Source: Agromyces sp. ISL-38 (lineage in GTDB: Bacteria; Actinomycetota; Actinomycetes; Actinomycetales; Microbacteriaceae). Taken from it: 64,000 nucleotides of DNA. The DNA is taken from positions 434,001-498,000 of the forward strand of contig NZ_JAGGPF010000009.1 of the NCBI RefSeq assembly GCF_018613935.1, read 5' to 3'. Made by a program: the position numbers and the translations under genes. Under the pieces are notes generated by a model, which saw only the letters and a list, made by a program, of their open reading frames with translations, ran no database searches and was not told where the DNA came from. Positions 1 to 7,755 of the stretch are shown here, one piece after another (the first letter of the stretch is position 1; each line of letters opens with the position of its first letter).

Positions 1-524
1 CCGATCGCGATGGCGAGACTGTCGACGCCCGTCTGCTCGACGAATCGCACCGCGTCATCCGGAACCGTGTAGATGATGTCGTCGGTGCCGTCTTCGGCCT
101 CATTGTCGGTCTTGCCGATCGTGCCGAGCTCGCCCTCGACCGAGAGGCCCACGACATGCGCCGCGTCGACCACGCGCTTCGTCATCGCCACGTTCTCGTC
201 GAACGGCGACATCGACTTGTCGATCATGACCGAGGTGAAGCCGCTCTGGATGGCGGTGAGCATCTGCTCGAAGCTGCCGCCGTGATCCCAGTGGATGACG
301 ACGGGCACCGAGGCGCGATGGGCACGCGCGCGGATGGCCTGGATGAGGTCCACCCCGAGGTGGCTCACTTCGTCGGGGTGGATCGCGACGATGAGCGGCG
401 CGTTCTTCTCCTCGCTGATGTCGATGACGCCGTTGAACATCGCATAGTCGCTGATGTTGAAGGCGGGCACCGCGAAGTCGTTCTCGTTCGCCACGGTGAG
501 AAGGTCGTTGCCATTGATGAGCAC
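1..524 (-). CDS. Class II ketose-bisphosphate aldolase, 3' part outside window
   Basis: Cytoplasmic zinc-dependent aldolase that cleaves a ketose bisphosphate (fructose- or tagatose-type) into triose phosphates. The visible N-terminal 174 residues start at a GTG preceded by AAGGAGACC. They carry the family's opening VPAFNISDY, the zinc-ligand segment VVIHWDHGGSFEQ, SVMIDKS and the glutamate-bearing VEGELGTIG. The gene runs off the left edge, so the C-terminal catalytic half is not visible. It lies 42 bp downstream of the ABC permease pair and is probably the last visible gene of that operon, placing imported sugar into glycolysis after phosphorylation. Which bisphosphate it uses cannot be told from this part. 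Confidence 0.9.
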   Translation of the reverse strand, partial: MLINGNDLLTVANENDFAVPAFNISDYAMFNGVIDISEEKNAPLIVAIHPDEVSHLGVDLIQAIRARAHRASVPVVIHWDHGGSFEQMLTAIQSGFTSVMIDKSMSPFDENVAMTKRVVDAAHVVGLSVEGELGTIGKTDNEAEDGTDDIIYTVPDDAVRFVEQTGVDSLAIAI

Positions 525-566
525 TGCTGGGTCTCCTTGTTTTCGGTAGTTGGTCGTGGGCGGGCG

Positions 567-1421
567 TCAGCTCTTGACCGACCCGGAGGTCAGCCCGCCG
601 ATGAAGTAGCGCTGGAAGAAGAGGAAGAGGATCAGCACCGGAACCGAACCGAGGATGCTCATCGCCATCATTTCGTTCCACTCATAGGAGTGCTGTCCCA
701 TGAGGAGTTGGATGCCGATCGGCACGGTGCGCATGTCCTGCGTCTTCGTGAGGGTGAGCGCGAAGAGGTATTCGTTCCACGCGATCATGAACGTGTACAC
801 GCCCACCGACACGATGCCCGGCACCGAGATCGGCACGAGGATGCGCCAGAGCGCCGTCATCGAGCCGGCGCCGTCGACGCGCACGGCCTCGTCGAGCTCG
901 CGCGGCAGGGTGTTGAAGTAGCCGGTCATCATGATGATCGCGTAGGGCAGCGTGAACACCATGTACGTGAGGATGAGCCCCGGGTAGGTGTTGTAGAGCC
1001 CGAGCGTCACCATGAGCCCGAAGTACGGGATGAGCAGGGTGATCGGCGGCACGGCCTGCACGCTCACGATGATCATGTTGAGCGGGCGCTTGAAGCGGAA
1101 CTCGAAGCGGCTGAACGCGTAGGCGGCGAGGATCGCCACCACGAGCGTGAACGCGGTGACCGAGAGCGACACCACGTAGCTATTGACGAAGAACCGCACC
1201 TTCTCGGGGTCGGTGAGAATCGTCACGTAGGCGTCGAACGAGAAGCTCTCGGTGACGAGGCGCGGCGGGTACTCGAAGATCTCGGTGTTCGACTTGAACG
1301 AGATCGCGAGCATCCAGAGCACGGGGAAGCCCGCGAACGCCGCGCCGGCGAGGAGTCCGAGGATCACGAGGACCTTCTTGGTCATGCGTTGCCGCGTGCG
1401 CGAGATGGTGGTGGTGGTCAT
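567..1421 (-). CDS. Carbohydrate ABC transporter permease (MalG type)
   Basis: Inner-membrane permease of a CUT1-type sugar importer, 284 residues with about six membrane segments. The EAA loop that docks the ATPase is visible around residues 170-190 (ELDEAVRVDGAGSMTALWRI). A polar N-terminus rich in Thr and Arg precedes the first membrane helix. Only 3 bp separate it from the upstream permease, so the two are probably translated together. No ATPase gene is present; CUT1 systems in actinobacteria often share one MsiK-type ATPase encoded elsewhere, which is inferred here. Confidence 0.93.
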   Translation of the reverse strand: MTTTTISRTRQRMTKKVLVILGLLAGAAFAGFPVLWMLAISFKSNTEIFEYPPRLVTESFSFDAYVTILTDPEKVRFFVNSYVVSLSVTAFTLVVAILAAYAFSRFEFRFKRPLNMIIVSVQAVPPITLLIPYFGLMVTLGLYNTYPGLILTYMVFTLPYAIIMMTGYFNTLPRELDEAVRVDGAGSMTALWRILVPISVPGIVSVGVYTFMIAWNEYLFALTLTKTQDMRTVPIGIQLLMGQHSYEWNEMMAMSILGSVPVLILFLFFQRYFIGGLTSGSVKS

Positions 1422-1424
1422 GGC

Positions 1425-2375
1425 TCAGTCCCTCGCCCGCTGGTGTCGTACGTAGAAGAAGGCCAGCACCATCGAGAGCAGCAGGATGATGACCGCGCTC
1501 GTTGAGGCGAGCGCGAACTCGTACCGGCTGAAGGCGAGCTTGTAGGTGAAGGTGCTCAGCATCTCGGTGACGTGGATGGGCCCGCCGCCGGTCGTCATCC
1601 AGATGAGCGCGAACTGCTGCGAGGTCCAGATGAGGTCGAGCAGCGTCATGCTGATGATGATCGGGCGCAACTGCGGAAGCGTGACGTTGCGGAAGCGCTG
1701 CCAGCCGTTCGCACCGTCGACCGTCGCCGCCTCGTACAGGTCGGCCGGGATGCCCTGCAGGCCTGCGAGCAGGCTGATCATGAAGAACGGGTAGCCGGCC
1801 CAGATGTTGATGAACGTCACGGCGCCGAGAGCCAGCGACGGTGACGAGAGCCACTCGACATCGCTGGAGAGCAGGTAGTTGACGACGCCGTTGGGATTCA
1901 GCAGCATCCGCCAGAGCACGGCGATCACCGCCGCGGTGAACAGCCACGGCAGGATGTAGATCACCCGGAACACCGCCCGGCTCGCGCGGCTGACGAGGGG
2001 GCTGTTGAGCAGCATCGAGAAGCCGAGGCCGAGCAGCAGGTGCGCAACCACGCTCACGATCGTGAAGAACAGCGTGTTGCCGAGTGCGGTTGCGAACACC
2101 CCGTCGGTCAGCACCTCCACGAAGTTCTCGATCCCGACGAACTCGGGGTTCTTCTTCGTGATGACGTTGTCCATGAACGAGTAGCCGATGACGAGCACGA
2201 TGGGCACGATCATCAGCACGAGCATGAGCACCGCCGTGGGGGCGATGAAGGCGTAGGGCTCGCCGGGGTGGCCGAGACGACGTCGTCGCGCGGGCCCCTG
2301 CATCGGGGTGGGTGTCGGTGGCGGCGCGGAGGGTTCCGCGCTCTCGGTGAGAGTGGTGGTGGTGGTGATCATCAT
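1425..2375 (-). CDS. Carbohydrate ABC transporter permease (MalF type)
   Basis: Partner permease of the same CUT1 importer, 316 residues. The start is the first ATG of ATG-ATG-ATC, 8 nt after AGGAGG; a longer open frame upstream lies antisense inside the binding-protein region and is rejected. A Pro/Thr-rich cytoplasmic tail is followed by six membrane segments from about residue 45, and the EAA loop (YEAATVDGANGWQRFRNV) lies near residue 210. It sits between the binding protein (72 bp upstream) and the second permease. Substrate cannot be deduced; the neighbouring ketose-bisphosphate aldolase suggests a ketose, polyol or similar sugar. Confidence 0.93.
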   Translation of the reverse strand: MMITTTTTLTESAEPSAPPPTPTPMQGPARRRRLGHPGEPYAFIAPTAVLMLVLMIVPIVLVIGYSFMDNVITKKNPEFVGIENFVEVLTDGVFATALGNTLFFTIVSVVAHLLLGLGFSMLLNSPLVSRASRAVFRVIYILPWLFTAAVIAVLWRMLLNPNGVVNYLLSSDVEWLSSPSLALGAVTFINIWAGYPFFMISLLAGLQGIPADLYEAATVDGANGWQRFRNVTLPQLRPIIISMTLLDLIWTSQQFALIWMTTGGGPIHVTEMLSTFTYKLAFSRYEFALASTSAVIILLLSMVLAFFYVRHQRARD

Positions 2376-2446
2376 CAGGTCAGCCTCCTGCGGGGAGACC
2401 GCGCCACGGTGCGTGACCGTGGCGCGGCCTCGTGCCTCTGCACGGG

Positions 2447-3742
2447 TCAGAATTCGGCGAGCCATGCTTCTTGGGTCTTCTCGAGCATCTCGTCGACCGA
2501 TTGGCCGCCGTCCAGGAGCACCTGGAACTGCTCGTCGAAGAGCCGCATGAGCTGTTCCGCCACCGGCAGGCCGGTGAACTCGTTGGCGGGGTATCCGTTC
2601 TGGTAGATCTCGAACGCCGTCGCGAAGAGCTCGTCTTCGGCAACGAAGTCGGGAACCGACTCGGTGTTGCCCGGGAACGCGTTCGCGATCGACGACAGCT
2701 TCGAGTTCGTTTTCTCGCTCATGAGGAACTCCACGAGCTTGAACGCCTCGGCCTTGTGCTCCGAGCTGTCGGCCACGCCGATGCCCCATGAGGCGTAGGG
2801 GATGCCCCGCTCGCCGTCGAACCCGTCATCTGCGGGCAGCGCCGAGATGCTGAAGTTCAGGTCGGGGTTGGACTCGCGAATGAGGTTGATGTGCGCGAGC
2901 GAGTCGATCATCATGCCCACTCGGCCGTTGGTGAACTCCTCGACCTTGTCCTGCTCCTTCATGGTGAAGGCGCCGGGCGCGATCGCACCGTCGTCCCACA
3001 GGCCCTTGACGTACTCGACGGCGCTCGTCACGTCGCTGTTGGTGACATCGGGCTGGCCGTCGTCGTCGAGCATGCTGCCGCCGGTCGCCCAGACCCACGA
3101 CATGACGTCGTTCTGGATTCCGTTGGGCGCCTCGAGCGAGAGTGGAAGGATCCAGCCGCTCGTGTCCTCGCCGAGGCCGGCGACGGCGTTCGCGGCGGCC
3201 GTGAACTCGGTGCGGTTGGTGGGTGCGGCGGCCACGCCCGCCTGGGCGAGCAGGTCGTCGTTCGTGAACATCGGGTAGACGAAGTTGACGACCGGGATCA
3301 TGTAGGTGGCGCCATCGACCTGGATCTGGCTTGCCAGTTCGCTGTCGTCGTAGTCGCTCTCGCCCATGAGTTCGGTCAGGTCGGCGATCGCGCCCTGGTT
3401 GGCGAAGTCGCTCACCCAGGCGCCGTCGAGGCCGACGACGTCGGACATGGTGCCGGCTGCGGCGCCGGCGAACAGCTGTTCCTTCGTGGAGGCGTACGGC
3501 CCGCTGAGCAATTCGACCGTGATGCCCGGGTTCTCTGCCTCGAACTCGTCCATCAGTTCACGGAAGGCGCCGTCGGGTAGTTCCGGCTCCCACCATTGCG
3601 CGAATTCGAGTACGACGTCGCCGTCGCCCGATCCGCTGTCGCTGCTCGCGCTGCATCCCGCAGTCGCGAACAGTGCCACCGCTGCGACCGACGTTCCGAG
3701 AACCCGAAGGGTCCGCCGCCGGTCGTGAGCCTCTTTGCTCAT
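2447..3742 (-). CDS. Extracellular sugar-binding lipoprotein of ABC importer
   Basis: Solute-binding protein of the SBP_bac_1/UgpB-MalE type, 431 residues. The N-terminus has an Arg-rich n-region (DRRRTLRV), a hydrophobic stretch and a lipobox ending TAGC, so it should be a lipoprotein on the outer face of the membrane. The mature protein begins with a Ser/Gly linker and then the family's FAQWWEPE and VVGLDGAWVSDFA segments. It is the first gene of a leftward operon with two permeases and an aldolase, and its promoter region is shared with the divergent DeoR gene. Confidence 0.93.
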   Translation of the reverse strand: MSKEAHDRRRTLRVLGTSVAAVALFATAGCSASSDSGSGDGDVVLEFAQWWEPELPDGAFRELMDEFEAENPGITVELLSGPYASTKEQLFAGAAAGTMSDVVGLDGAWVSDFANQGAIADLTELMGESDYDDSELASQIQVDGATYMIPVVNFVYPMFTNDDLLAQAGVAAAPTNRTEFTAAANAVAGLGEDTSGWILPLSLEAPNGIQNDVMSWVWATGGSMLDDDGQPDVTNSDVTSAVEYVKGLWDDGAIAPGAFTMKEQDKVEEFTNGRVGMMIDSLAHINLIRESNPDLNFSISALPADDGFDGERGIPYASWGIGVADSSEHKAEAFKLVEFLMSEKTNSKLSSIANAFPGNTESVPDFVAEDELFATAFEIYQNGYPANEFTGLPVAEQLMRLFDEQFQVLLDGGQSVDEMLEKTQEAWLAEF

Positions 3743-3977
3743 GATTCTCCATTCTGAGATTTGCAGTATTGCGCTGTTATTTGCGCATTGATGCGACTTC
3801 TGGATGCTAGTCCTCTCAGAACGGATCGGTCAATAGGGATCGGATGCCGCGTAGTCGGTGCATCCGCGGCCCTCATGTTCAAGGCGAGCCAAATCGGCGA
3901 TGCTGTTTTGTGCTCTGTCTTGCTGATATACGCTCAACACAAGCGCTCACAAGGCGCAAGTGTGCTAGAAGTTGCTT
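3743..3977. promoter_or_regulatory. Shared promoter region between sugar importer and DeoR regulator
   Basis: This 235 bp divergent gap has no credible gene and is noticeably more AT-rich than its surroundings. It contains TTGCGC-type direct repeats close to the binding-protein start (TATTGCGCTGTTATTTGCGC, 3768-3787) and a second repeat-rich patch near the regulator start (AACACAAGCGCTCACAAG). Either could be a DeoR operator, since DeoR-family proteins commonly bind direct or imperfect repeats. No -10/-35 pair could be fixed with confidence. Confidence 0.45.
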
Positions 3978-4805
3978 ATGGCAGCGCCCAGAAGCGAATC
4001 CCCGGGGGAACACGTGCGACATCTGCCAGCCGGCCGTCGAGCCGACCTCGCCGACTACGTCTCGGCGAGCGGGCAGGTGACCGTCGCCATGCTCGCCGAG
4101 CGCTACGGCGTCTCGATCGACACCATCCGCCGCGACCTCGACCAGCTCGATGCCGAGGGCGTGCTCGTGCGCACCCACGGTGGCGCGGTGAGCGCCACGG
4201 CCACTCCGCGCACCGACCGCGGCCTCGACGTGCGACTGCACATGCAGGCCGAGGAGAAGGAACGCATCGCCGAGCTCGCCGCCGAGCTCATCCCCGACGG
4301 CGCCGTCATCATGCTCAACGCGGGCACCACGACGCTCGCCGTCGCCCGGCATCTGCGCAACCACCGCGAGCTCACGATCGCCACGAACAACCTGCGCATC
4401 CCGGCCGAGATCTCGCCGAAGGTCTTCCGAGACCTCTACGTCTTCGGGGGCTCGGTGCGCTCGATCACGCAGGCCACCACCGGCCCGATCAGCTTCAAGG
4501 TCGCCGCGGGCGGCGGCGAGATCGACCTGCAGTGCGACCTCGCGCTCATCGCGGTGGGCGCGGTGTCACCGACCGGCGGCTACTCCACGAGCAACCTCGG
4601 CGACGCGGCCATGATGGCCGAGATGATGTCGCGCGCCACGCGCGTGGCGGTGCTCGCCGACTCCTCGAAGTTCGGGCGGCGACTGTTCGCCCAGGTCGCC
4701 GAGCTCGGCCGCGCCGACTACTTCATCACGGATGCCGCCCCGCCGCCCGACCTCGAAGAGGCCCTGCGCCAGAGCGACGTCGAGATCATCACCCCCGGCG
4801 GCTGA
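3978..4805 (+). CDS. DeoR/GlpR family transcriptional regulator
   Basis: Sugar-phosphate-responsive repressor, about 275 residues. The N-terminal winged helix (residues about 18-70) contains MLAERYGVSIDTIRRDLDQL and the family's RTHGGAVS. The DeoRC sensor domain follows, with MLNAGTTTLAVARHL, IATNNL and VAVLADSSKFGRR, where the lysine of the DSSKF segment is expected to contact the ligand. The ATG at 3978 was chosen; an in-frame GTG at 4014 behind GGGGGA is a possible alternative. It is divergent from the sugar importer and is its likely local regulator. Confidence 0.93.
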   Translation: MAAPRSESPGEHVRHLPAGRRADLADYVSASGQVTVAMLAERYGVSIDTIRRDLDQLDAEGVLVRTHGGAVSATATPRTDRGLDVRLHMQAEEKERIAELAAELIPDGAVIMLNAGTTTLAVARHLRNHRELTIATNNLRIPAEISPKVFRDLYVFGGSVRSITQATTGPISFKVAAGGGEIDLQCDLALIAVGAVSPTGGYSTSNLGDAAMMAEMMSRATRVAVLADSSKFGRRLFAQVAELGRADYFITDAAPPPDLEEALRQSDVEIITPGG

Positions 4806-4842
4806 GTAGCGCCGGGCGCAGCCCGACGCGTATCGAAACCAC
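4803..4842. repeat. REP-like palindromic repeat, single copy
   Basis: Begins at the stop codon of the DeoR gene (TGAGTAGCGCCGGGCGC) and ends CGTATCGAAACCAC. It has the same end sequences as the inverted pair at 5755-5841. This type of element, with GAGTAGC at one end and a GTATCGAAACCA-like end at the other, is common between genes in Microbacteriaceae. It overlaps the stop codon, as REP elements often do, and may help end transcription. Confidence 0.6.
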
Positions 4843-4856
4843 CGACATCGCGATGC

Positions 4857-4874
4857 TGTACATATTTATGTACA
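4857..4874. promoter_or_regulatory. Operator palindrome with two TGTACA cores, YefM type
   Basis: A perfect 18 bp palindrome, TGTACATATTTATGTACA, holds two TGTACA hexamers whose centres are 12 bp apart. It lies 20 bp upstream of the antitoxin start codon. TGTACA pairs with 12 bp spacing are the known operator layout for YefM-YoeB in Escherichia coli, and the downstream antitoxin has a Phd/YefM-like N-terminal domain. Autoregulation through this site is inferred; the palindrome is read directly. Confidence 0.7.
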
Positions 4875-4894
4875 TGTTTGATAACATTGATGCC

Positions 4895-5413
4895 ATGACC
4901 AAGGCTCCCCCGACGGACCCAGACGTCGTCCTGCCGGTTGCCGAGGCGCGCTCAGCGCTCTCGGTCATGCTTCGCAACTTCCGCGAACTCGGACCGGATG
5001 CCACTCCGGTTGTCATCGGATCGCACCGCCGGCCTGAGGCGGTCCTGATTCCCTACGAGCGGTTCGTCTCGAGCCAGCTCGCCGCTGGACAGGAAACCGC
5101 CGCCCGGCCAGGCCCGCGCGGACACCGCCTGCTCGACGACCTCCGCCGCCGCCGAGCAGTCATCGAGCGCCTCGCGCGGGCCAACCGCATCTCGTCGGTC
5201 CAAGTCTTCGGCTCGGTCGCCCGAGGCGACGAGACTCCGTCGAGCGACGTCGATCTCCTGGTCGACCCGCAGGATGACGCGTCGCTCTTCGACATCGCCC
5301 AGTTCGAGCTCGACATGGAGTCGCTGTTCGAGCGAGCGGTCGACGTCGTCTCGCGCCGCTCACTCGACGCCGACCGCGATCGAGCGGTGCTCGACGAGGC
5401 AATCGACCTGTGA
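4895..5413 (+). CDS. Phd/YefM-MNT fusion antitoxin (MntA-like nucleotidyltransferase)
   Basis: About 172 residues. The first 60 or so resemble the Phd/YefM antitoxin fold (LPVAEARSALSVMLRNF, then VVIGSHRRPEAVLIPYERF). The rest is a minimal nucleotidyltransferase with VFGSVARGDETPSSDVDLLV, the GSxxxRG...DxD pattern that binds Mg-ATP. MntA antitoxins silence HepT toxins by transferring AMP to a tyrosine. The ATG at 4895 was chosen because earlier in-frame ATGs run through the operator palindrome. The stop overlaps the toxin start by 4 bp. The fused DNA-binding-type domain would let one protein repress the operon and modify the toxin. Confidence 0.85.
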   Translation: MTKAPPTDPDVVLPVAEARSALSVMLRNFRELGPDATPVVIGSHRRPEAVLIPYERFVSSQLAAGQETAARPGPRGHRLLDDLRRRRAVIERLARANRISSVQVFGSVARGDETPSSDVDLLVDPQDDASLFDIAQFELDMESLFERAVDVVSRRSLDADRDRAVLDEAIDL

Positions 5414-5760
5414 GGCCGGCCGAGCGCGTGGAGCGCTGGCTCAGCGACCTGACGGCCACGCTCGACGTCGCCGCTCTCCTGGTCGCACGCGGACGCGACG
5501 AGTTCGACCGCGACCCTGCGTTGCCACTCGCCTTCGAGGCGCTCTCGAACCGCGTGGGCGACCTCTCGAAGCGGCTGACCGCCGCAGATCCGGCGCGTTT
5601 CGACGACCCGCTCTGGTCTCAGGCGGCCCGCAACCGCGACTTCCTGGTGCACCACTACGACCGCGTCGACTCGCACGCGCTGTGGGTCACGGCGTCGCGC
5701 AGCTTCCCCGAGCTGCACCAGCTCGTGAGAGACGTGCGCGGTGACCCGGTGGTTGAGTAG
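5410..5760 (+). CDS. HepT-like HEPN ribonuclease toxin
   Basis: 116-residue HEPN-domain protein starting at GTG in a GTGA overlap with the antitoxin stop. The motif RDFLVHHY near residues 76-83 fits Rx4HxY: Arg and His form the HEPN RNase active site, and the Tyr is the residue AMPylated by MntA in the characterised HepT/MntA pair. The usual helical HEPN framework precedes it. It should act in the cytoplasm as an RNA-cleaving toxin held off by the upstream gene. Its stop lies inside a palindromic repeat. Confidence 0.85.
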   Translation: MRPAERVERWLSDLTATLDVAALLVARGRDEFDRDPALPLAFEALSNRVGDLSKRLTAADPARFDDPLWSQAARNRDFLVHHYDRVDSHALWVTASRSFPELHQLVRDVRGDPVVE

Positions 5761-5841
5761 CCAGCGAAGCAGGCGTATCGAAACCACGTCGAGGTGATCT
5801 CGATACGCGTCGCGCTTCGCGCGGCGCTACTCGATCACCGG
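5755..5841. repeat. Inverted pair of REP-like repeats between convergent genes
   Basis: Copy one (5755-5786) runs GAGTAGCCAGCG to GCGTATCGAAACCA. Copy two (about 5794-5841) is the inverse, GATCTCGATACGC to GGCGCTACTCGATCACC. Together they can fold into a long hairpin. They cover the stop codons of hepT on the plus strand and of the GNAT gene on the minus strand, so a two-way terminator role is likely. With the copy at 4803 they flank the whole toxin-antitoxin module. Confidence 0.65.
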
Positions 5842-6254
5842 GGTCCGGAGAGCTGGATCAGGCCAGCGCTCGTGGGTCGGAACCCGCATGCATCGAAGTA
5901 GAAGCTCTTCAGGTGATCGTCGAAGTCGACGTGGAGCCACTCGCAGCCTGCCTCCCTGGAATGCTCCGTGGCAACCGCGACGAGTCGCTTCCCGATGCCC
6001 CGTCGGCGAGCTCGAGATGCCACCAGAGTGTCTTCGATGAACGCGTGCGCGTGACCATCCCAGATCACGTTGACGAAGCCCACGAGCCCCTGATCGTCGC
6101 GCGCGGTGACCCAACCCAGGCTCAGGCGCGAAAGCCGGTCAGTCCAATCGTCAGCGGCTTGTGCATGGTCGAAGCCCTCCGCGTGCAGCCCGTTGATCTC
6201 TTCGTTCCGAACGGCTCCGCGCCATTCCCACGTGATCGTCATGCTGAACAGCAT
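5835..6254 (-). CDS. GNAT family N-acetyltransferase
   Basis: 139-residue single-domain acetyltransferase. The acetyl-CoA pyrophosphate loop is visible as RARRRGIGKRLVAVA (residues about 82-97), followed by the C-terminal HLKSFYFDACGFRPT segment typical of GNAT strand 5 and helix 4. The substrate is unknown. A second in-frame ATG at 6242 (MTITWEWR) could be the true start; neither has a strong ribosome binding site. The stop lies in the REP-like inverted pair. Confidence 0.85.
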   Translation of the reverse strand: MLFSMTITWEWRGAVRNEEINGLHAEGFDHAQAADDWTDRLSRLSLGWVTARDDQGLVGFVNVIWDGHAHAFIEDTLVASRARRRGIGKRLVAVATEHSREAGCEWLHVDFDDHLKSFYFDACGFRPTSAGLIQLSGPR

Positions 6255-6257
6255 TGC

Positions 6258-7019
6258 CTACGGTCGCGCACCGAGCGGCGACGACCCGAGCGACTCTGCC
6301 CCGAGCTGGTAGGTGCGGAGTCGCCCGCACATGCCGAATCGCCGATCACCCGGGTTCGCGGATGCCTCGTAGACGCCCGCCGCGAGCAAGGAGCTCCAAT
6401 CGCCCTGCGCGAGGCCGGCCATCGAGCGCCGGGTCTCGTCGGCTTGCGCGCCGACGACGCCGTCCCAGATGTCCTGCCACTCTCCGACACGCGGCTGCAC
6501 GATCCGAGCCGCCGCGGCGGCGAACGCCTCGAAGGGCGCGAAGTCGCCCACCGCTGCCGCGGCGCGAAGCTCGAGGAACCCCTGCACGGCGAGATCCCGG
6601 CGCCGGTCGGCATCCGCTTGGCGCTCGGACTCCGTCGACCGCTCGGGCAGCTGACCTACCGACAGATACGTCGCGGCGTCGACGAGCTGCTCGGCCGGGA
6701 AGGTCATCACCGCGTCGCCCGCCTCGGGCAATCCGGCGTTCTGCATGAGCACGAGCACGCGCAGGTCGCCGTCGTTGATCGCTCGATGCACGGTGCCGGG
6801 TGTGAACCACACGACGACGCCCGGCTCGAGCTGCGTCTCCTGCACACCCGAACGGTTGAGCGTCTGGAGCCGGCCCCGACCGCCGACGACCACGTAGGAT
6901 TCCGCCGACACGAGGTGCATGTGCGGGCTCCCGCCGCGGAGCCCGTCGATCGACTCGGTGTCGTAGACGTCGAGCCACGAGACAGCAGTGCCGCCCGGGA
7001 ACGTCGAGGCGTCGCTCAC
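6258..7019 (-). CDS. Cupin-domain protein
   Basis: 253 residues starting at GTG. The N-terminal half is a cupin barrel: HMHLVSAESYVVVGGRGRLQTL followed by PGVVVWFTPGTVHRAIND, giving the His-rich metal-site pattern with HxH and a later H. The C-terminal half, about 110 residues rich in Ala, Arg and Glu, is helical and not recognised. It ends 4 bp before the longest frame of the GNAT gene, so the two may be cotranscribed. A metal-dependent isomerase, dioxygenase or sugar-binding role is possible; the sequence does not decide. Confidence 0.75.
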   Translation of the reverse strand: MSDASTFPGGTAVSWLDVYDTESIDGLRGGSPHMHLVSAESYVVVGGRGRLQTLNRSGVQETQLEPGVVVWFTPGTVHRAINDGDLRVLVLMQNAGLPEAGDAVMTFPAEQLVDAATYLSVGQLPERSTESERQADADRRRDLAVQGFLELRAAAAVGDFAPFEAFAAAAARIVQPRVGEWQDIWDGVVGAQADETRRSMAGLAQGDWSSLLAAGVYEASANPGDRRFGMCGRLRTYQLGAESLGSSPLGARP

Positions 7020-7165
7020 CGCGCCACCGCCGCGCGATCAGCCATGCGATCCCCTCACTCGATCCCCCGCACTGTCAGATTCCATGGTGGCATGCGCCCT
7101 GCACGCCGTTGCGCTGCACCTCCAGTACCGGCGCGACTGTCGGATGCCGGTGGCAAGCTGAATAC

Positions 7166-7738
7166 ATGGCGATCGAGGTGCGCCCCGCGACCGTGTTCGT
7201 CGACGTGAAGGCGATGGTCGGGCCCAAGCGGCCCGATGCGAACGTGTGCTGGTGCCTGAGCTACCGCATCCCCTCGAAGGAGAACCTCGCGCTCAAAGGC
7301 CCTGCGCGTGGTGAGCTCGTGCAGCAGCTGGTGCAGCAAGACCCTCCGCCCGGCGTCCTCGCCTATGACGGCGACGAGGTGGTGGGCTGGGCGGCAGTGC
7401 ACCCGCGCGCCGACACGAGCTTCGCTCGCAACCGCAGGATCCCGCACGTCGACGACCTCGAGGTGTGGTCGGTGTGGTGCATCCGTGTGCGTCCGGGGCA
7501 TCGCGGCGAGGGCATCTCTCATCACCTGCTCGAGGGCGCTGTCGAGTTCGCCCGCGACCACGGCGCACCCGCCATCGAGGGCTACCCGCTCGACAACAAA
7601 GGCGAGAAGATCGACCTCACGATGGCCTACGCCGGCACCCGCAAGCTGTTCGAGAAGGCCGGGTTCACGAAGGCGGCCGACACCGACTCGGTGCTGAACG
7701 GCTTTCCGCGCGTGCTCATGCGGCTCGACTTGCGCTGA
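7166..7738 (+). CDS. GNAT family N-acetyltransferase
   Basis: 190 residues. The ATG at 7166 was chosen (MAIEVRPATVFVDVKAMVG); a longer frame upstream lacks a binding site. The acetyl-CoA loop is VRPGHRGEGISHHLLEGAV near residues 110-128, followed by AIEGYPLD and GTRKLFEKAGFTKAA, the standard GNAT ending. The segment NVCWCLSYRIPSKEN near the start is typical of a subgroup in actinobacteria with unknown substrate. It converges on the bifunctional nuclease gene 17 bp away. Confidence 0.87.
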   Translation: MAIEVRPATVFVDVKAMVGPKRPDANVCWCLSYRIPSKENLALKGPARGELVQQLVQQDPPPGVLAYDGDEVVGWAAVHPRADTSFARNRRIPHVDDLEVWSVWCIRVRPGHRGEGISHHLLEGAVEFARDHGAPAIEGYPLDNKGEKIDLTMAYAGTRKLFEKAGFTKAADTDSVLNGFPRVLMRLDLR

Positions 7739-7755
7739 CCTGCGCTGCCGGCGCG

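Noticed and set aside
3761-4852. Plus-strand frame joining the DeoR region to the antitoxin
   Set aside because: The upstream part is a shadow of deoR in another frame; only the part from 4895 is the real antitoxin.
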